NCBI GenBank assembly: GCA_914767715.1
Contig: OU612070.1
Span: 18,340,025-18,404,024 of the forward strand
Source: Membranipora membranacea
Taxonomy: Eukaryota > Bryozoa > Gymnolaemata > Cheilostomatida > Membraniporidae
Length of the DNA stretch: 64,000 nucleotides
Reading direction: 5' to 3'
This document shows positions 61,701 through 64,000 of this stretch, in pieces. A program made the translations under genes and the position numbers. How positions within the stretch are numbered: the stretch's first letter is position 1; every line of letters begins with the position of its first letter. The notes below the pieces were generated by a model that was not told the DNA's origin, searched no databases, and was given only the letters and a program-made list of their open reading frames with translations.

Positions 61701-64000
61701 CCCACAAGCACAGCGCACTTGACAATCATGTGTTGCATTTCAAACTCTACCTGCAAGTGGACAGACAAAAACATAATAATTTTTTACTTTTTCTTTAGGA
61801 CACTACACACAGATGGTATGGGCTGAGAGTACTAGAGTTGGATGTGGAATGCAACTATGTAATGGATCTTCTCCTCTCTATGTTTGTAACTATGCTCCGA
61901 CGTAAGTATTAAATTATTTTGTTCAATGGATGTCTGTGTAACCTCAGGAATAGTATAAGTTGGTGTATGGTGATTCATATGGTTGGTTTCCAGAGAGAGC
62001 CTACACTTATATATTTACTGCTGATTGCAGTATGTAGTATGTAGCATGATTTTTATACAGCTGGTTTATCAGATGGCTGGAAATCGCCTGGATGAGTGTT
62101 TATCAGCTCCGCTGAACCCTATTTTTCATACAACTGTCCTGTGACACAATGGCATAATCTCTGTACCCATTATCACTAGATAATACCAATTGCTGCCTGT
62201 TTATTTTAGAGGTAATATGGCGGATAGAGCAAACAAGCCCTATGAAGTAGGAGACTGGCAGGAGGACTGTCCCACTCACTATAATACATCTACTGGATTC
62301 TGTGGTGTGTAAACCAGCTGTTGTCTGTAGACTGTATAATTATAGTACCTCAGTATTTCACTCACAGAGGCAATATTAACATTGACCTTTGGGAAAACTA
62401 TGTTTGTAGACCAAAGTCTCAAAATTAGCAGCGATGTGGAAAAACCTCTTGGAATTGGCAACCTACCATGTGATAAGACAACTGCACTTCATTTTATTTT
62501 AAAATCACAACTAAACCTTCTTCATCTATATTTGTTATTATCAGAATGTACGAGGAGTATGTGTTATAATGGTGGTACTGTGGACACTAAATCATGTACC
62601 TGCCGATGTCCCACTGTCTCATGGCTAGAGGCCTCAGAGGATTGTGCGAGTGAGTGAATCCACCGAGAAATTTTTACATTGGATTTTTCTACATGTATTT
62701 AACTTATTATTAAATCGCTTAATATTGACTCTCCTGACTAATTTGCTGGGATGTTTATGTTTATGACTGTTATTTCAAATCTAACCGAAGTTGTTAGACA
62801 TTTGGGAATGCTCTAGCTAAGGAACCATTGTTGATTGCAAATATTTTTGTTTGTTATGATGCTTGCGTAGTTTTATAGGATTGATTCTCTGTGTTTTTCG
62901 TCCTTTCCCTTTTCTGCAACCGATGGAACGATTGAACAACTTTGTCATCAAAATAATGGATACATGTGTCTGACTAAGCACAATTTGAACTAATATATAC
63001 TATAATTATAATAATAATATATTGTTGAAATAATCACCTGCTCTTATTTTATAGTAATGTGTGGTTTAGCTGAAGATTCAGGTATATGTAGCAAATGGGG
63101 ACAGAGTTACTGTGAGCTGTATACTAATGTGAGAGCTGAGTACTGTCCGTATATGTGTAATGTCTGTATTGGTAAGTTCAGTTTGCTGTTCCTGCAGGAT
63201 ACAGATTGTACTAGTAACACAAATGAGTTAACGATAAGATCAAACAGGCTGTTAAATGAAGAAGGAAATGTTTATGATTTATGGTATTGATTACATAATA
63301 CAGACAAACTTGACTCCCTTTTTTATGTACCCTCAGCTAGCCAAACTTGGTGCTAGCTAACATTAAATCACACACAAACTAGCTCAACTAACCTGTAGCT
63401 AATATTTACTCCTCAACGGGACTCAATGCTTCGGGCGACCGCTTATAAACGTCAGCGTTGGCCATTATATTTTGATCTCCACGCTCAATCACTTGAAATA
63501 TGGAAGTTTTGTTGCTCATTTTATGTAAACTGCTTATTACAGATGAGGACGAGATTCCTCCCCCGACGATGCCACATAACTATACATCCACCCCGTTGTC
63601 ACGCCCTGATGGGTACGGCGTCAGCGTGATCAGACCAGACAAGCCTTACTGTAGTAAGGAGGAGCCAGCTCTCTGTGGTCAGCCTAACCGTAAAACTGGA
63701 TACCTACCTCAGACTGTATGTCTGAACAGACAGACTGCTAATATCTGCCCTGCCATGTGTGGTAACTGTAGCGGTGAGCTTGTTATAGTTATATATATAT
63801 ATACATGTATAGTATAGTATAGATCAAGTTTGATTCGATTTGCCTGCATTTATGGATGCTCCTCTCCTAATGCATGAGGGGAAGTAACTCAGATTGATCT
63901 AGTGTGTGATGATGTCACAATGTTATGCACAGCTTATCCAACGCCAACCCCTTCCAACCGGCATGATTCTGAATCCATGATGGCTAAATCTGTAAACTTA
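58731..64000 (+). CDS. secreted CAP (CRISP/SCP) domain protein with EGF-like and ShKT domains, 3' end outside window
   Basis: Exons 58731-58770, 59487-59521, 60379-60469, 60782-60888, 61211-61301, 61487-61612, 61799-61901, 62210-62304, 62545-62649, 63055-63171, 63543-63773 and 63933-beyond 64000 join in phase, for about 403 residues so far. Seen: a signal peptide (residues 1-14); a short Cys-containing linker; a CAP domain about 57-225 with KSHNHFR, GHYTQMVWAES (164-174, CRISP signature 1) and YVCNYAPTGNM (signature 2); a Cys-rich EGF-like segment on exon 62545-62649; and two six-cysteine ShKT modules at C267-C303 and C340-C379, separated by a Pro-rich linker. A Pro/Thr/Ser stretch starts on the last exon. 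Known: CAP proteins are stable extracellular scaffolds that often bind lipids; ShKT modules occur in secreted enzymes and channel-binding peptides. A channel-active or venom role is possible but not shown. An extracellular, perhaps immune or matrix, role is equally likely. Confidence 0.9.
60036..60086. repeat. 26-bp direct repeat, two copies
   Basis: CTAAATATATCACACAAATGGCGTTC is followed at once by a near copy (CGCATTC at its end), in the second intron of the CAP gene. Confidence 0.8.
60990..61044. repeat. 11-bp tandem repeat, five copies
   Basis: Five head-to-tail units of CGACAAGCTAT with one or two changes each, in the intron after exon 60782-60888 of the CAP gene. Confidence 0.92.

Overview
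The window is nuclear DNA of a multicellular animal, AT-rich, with small exons split by GT-AG introns of about 100 to 2,200 bp. The gene set is animal-like: a two-pore potassium channel, a secreted cystine-knot hormone, a TRIM-like RING/B-box protein, RMDN3, SMIM12 and a fused MOCS1. Nothing bacterial or viral is seen. Gene size and spacing (nine genes in 64 kb) and the loose match to vertebrate proteins suggest an invertebrate, perhaps an early-branching animal such as a sponge, placozoan or cnidarian. The phylum is inference and cannot be fixed from the sequence alone.

Layout: (1) 158-4180 (+), the 3' exons of an unrecognised membrane protein with a Q/G/S-rich tail ending in a PDZ-type tetrapeptide. 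(2) 4771-6828 (+), a complete five-exon K2P channel of 331 aa. (3) 7918-8477, a cluster of strong inverted repeats. (4) 8912-15147 (+), a complete eight-exon RMDN3/PTPIP51 homologue of 417 aa with a tRNA-derived SINE in intron 1. (5) 21342-23421 (+), a three-exon secreted cystine-knot peptide of 123 aa related to bursicon and glycoprotein hormone alpha. (6) 27921-28405, a non-autonomous element with long terminal inverted repeats. (7) 28680-39672 (-), a 14-exon LRR plus EF-hand protein of 625 aa, LRRC74-like. (8) 41514-42308 (-), SMIM12 with two alternative membrane-segment exons. (9) 46033-50626 (+), an eight-exon TRIM-like protein of 623 aa. (10) 51204-56702 (-), MOCS1 in ten exons, with the A and B halves joined. 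(11) 58731-64000 (+), a secreted CAP/EGF/ShKT protein that runs off the right edge.

The genes do not form one pathway. The most informative points are regulatory or architectural. In MOCS1 a Gly-Gly-stop lies between two competing splice donors, as expected for making both MOCS1A and a MOCS1A-B fusion. SMIM12 has duplicated, mutually exclusive first coding exons. RMDN3 keeps a membrane anchor, coiled coil and FFAT-like motif before its TPR-like domain. The cystine-knot peptide mixes bursicon-like and GPA2-like cysteine spacing. All exon joins were worked out by hand from splice signals, reading phase and remembered family resemblance; no database or transcript was consulted.
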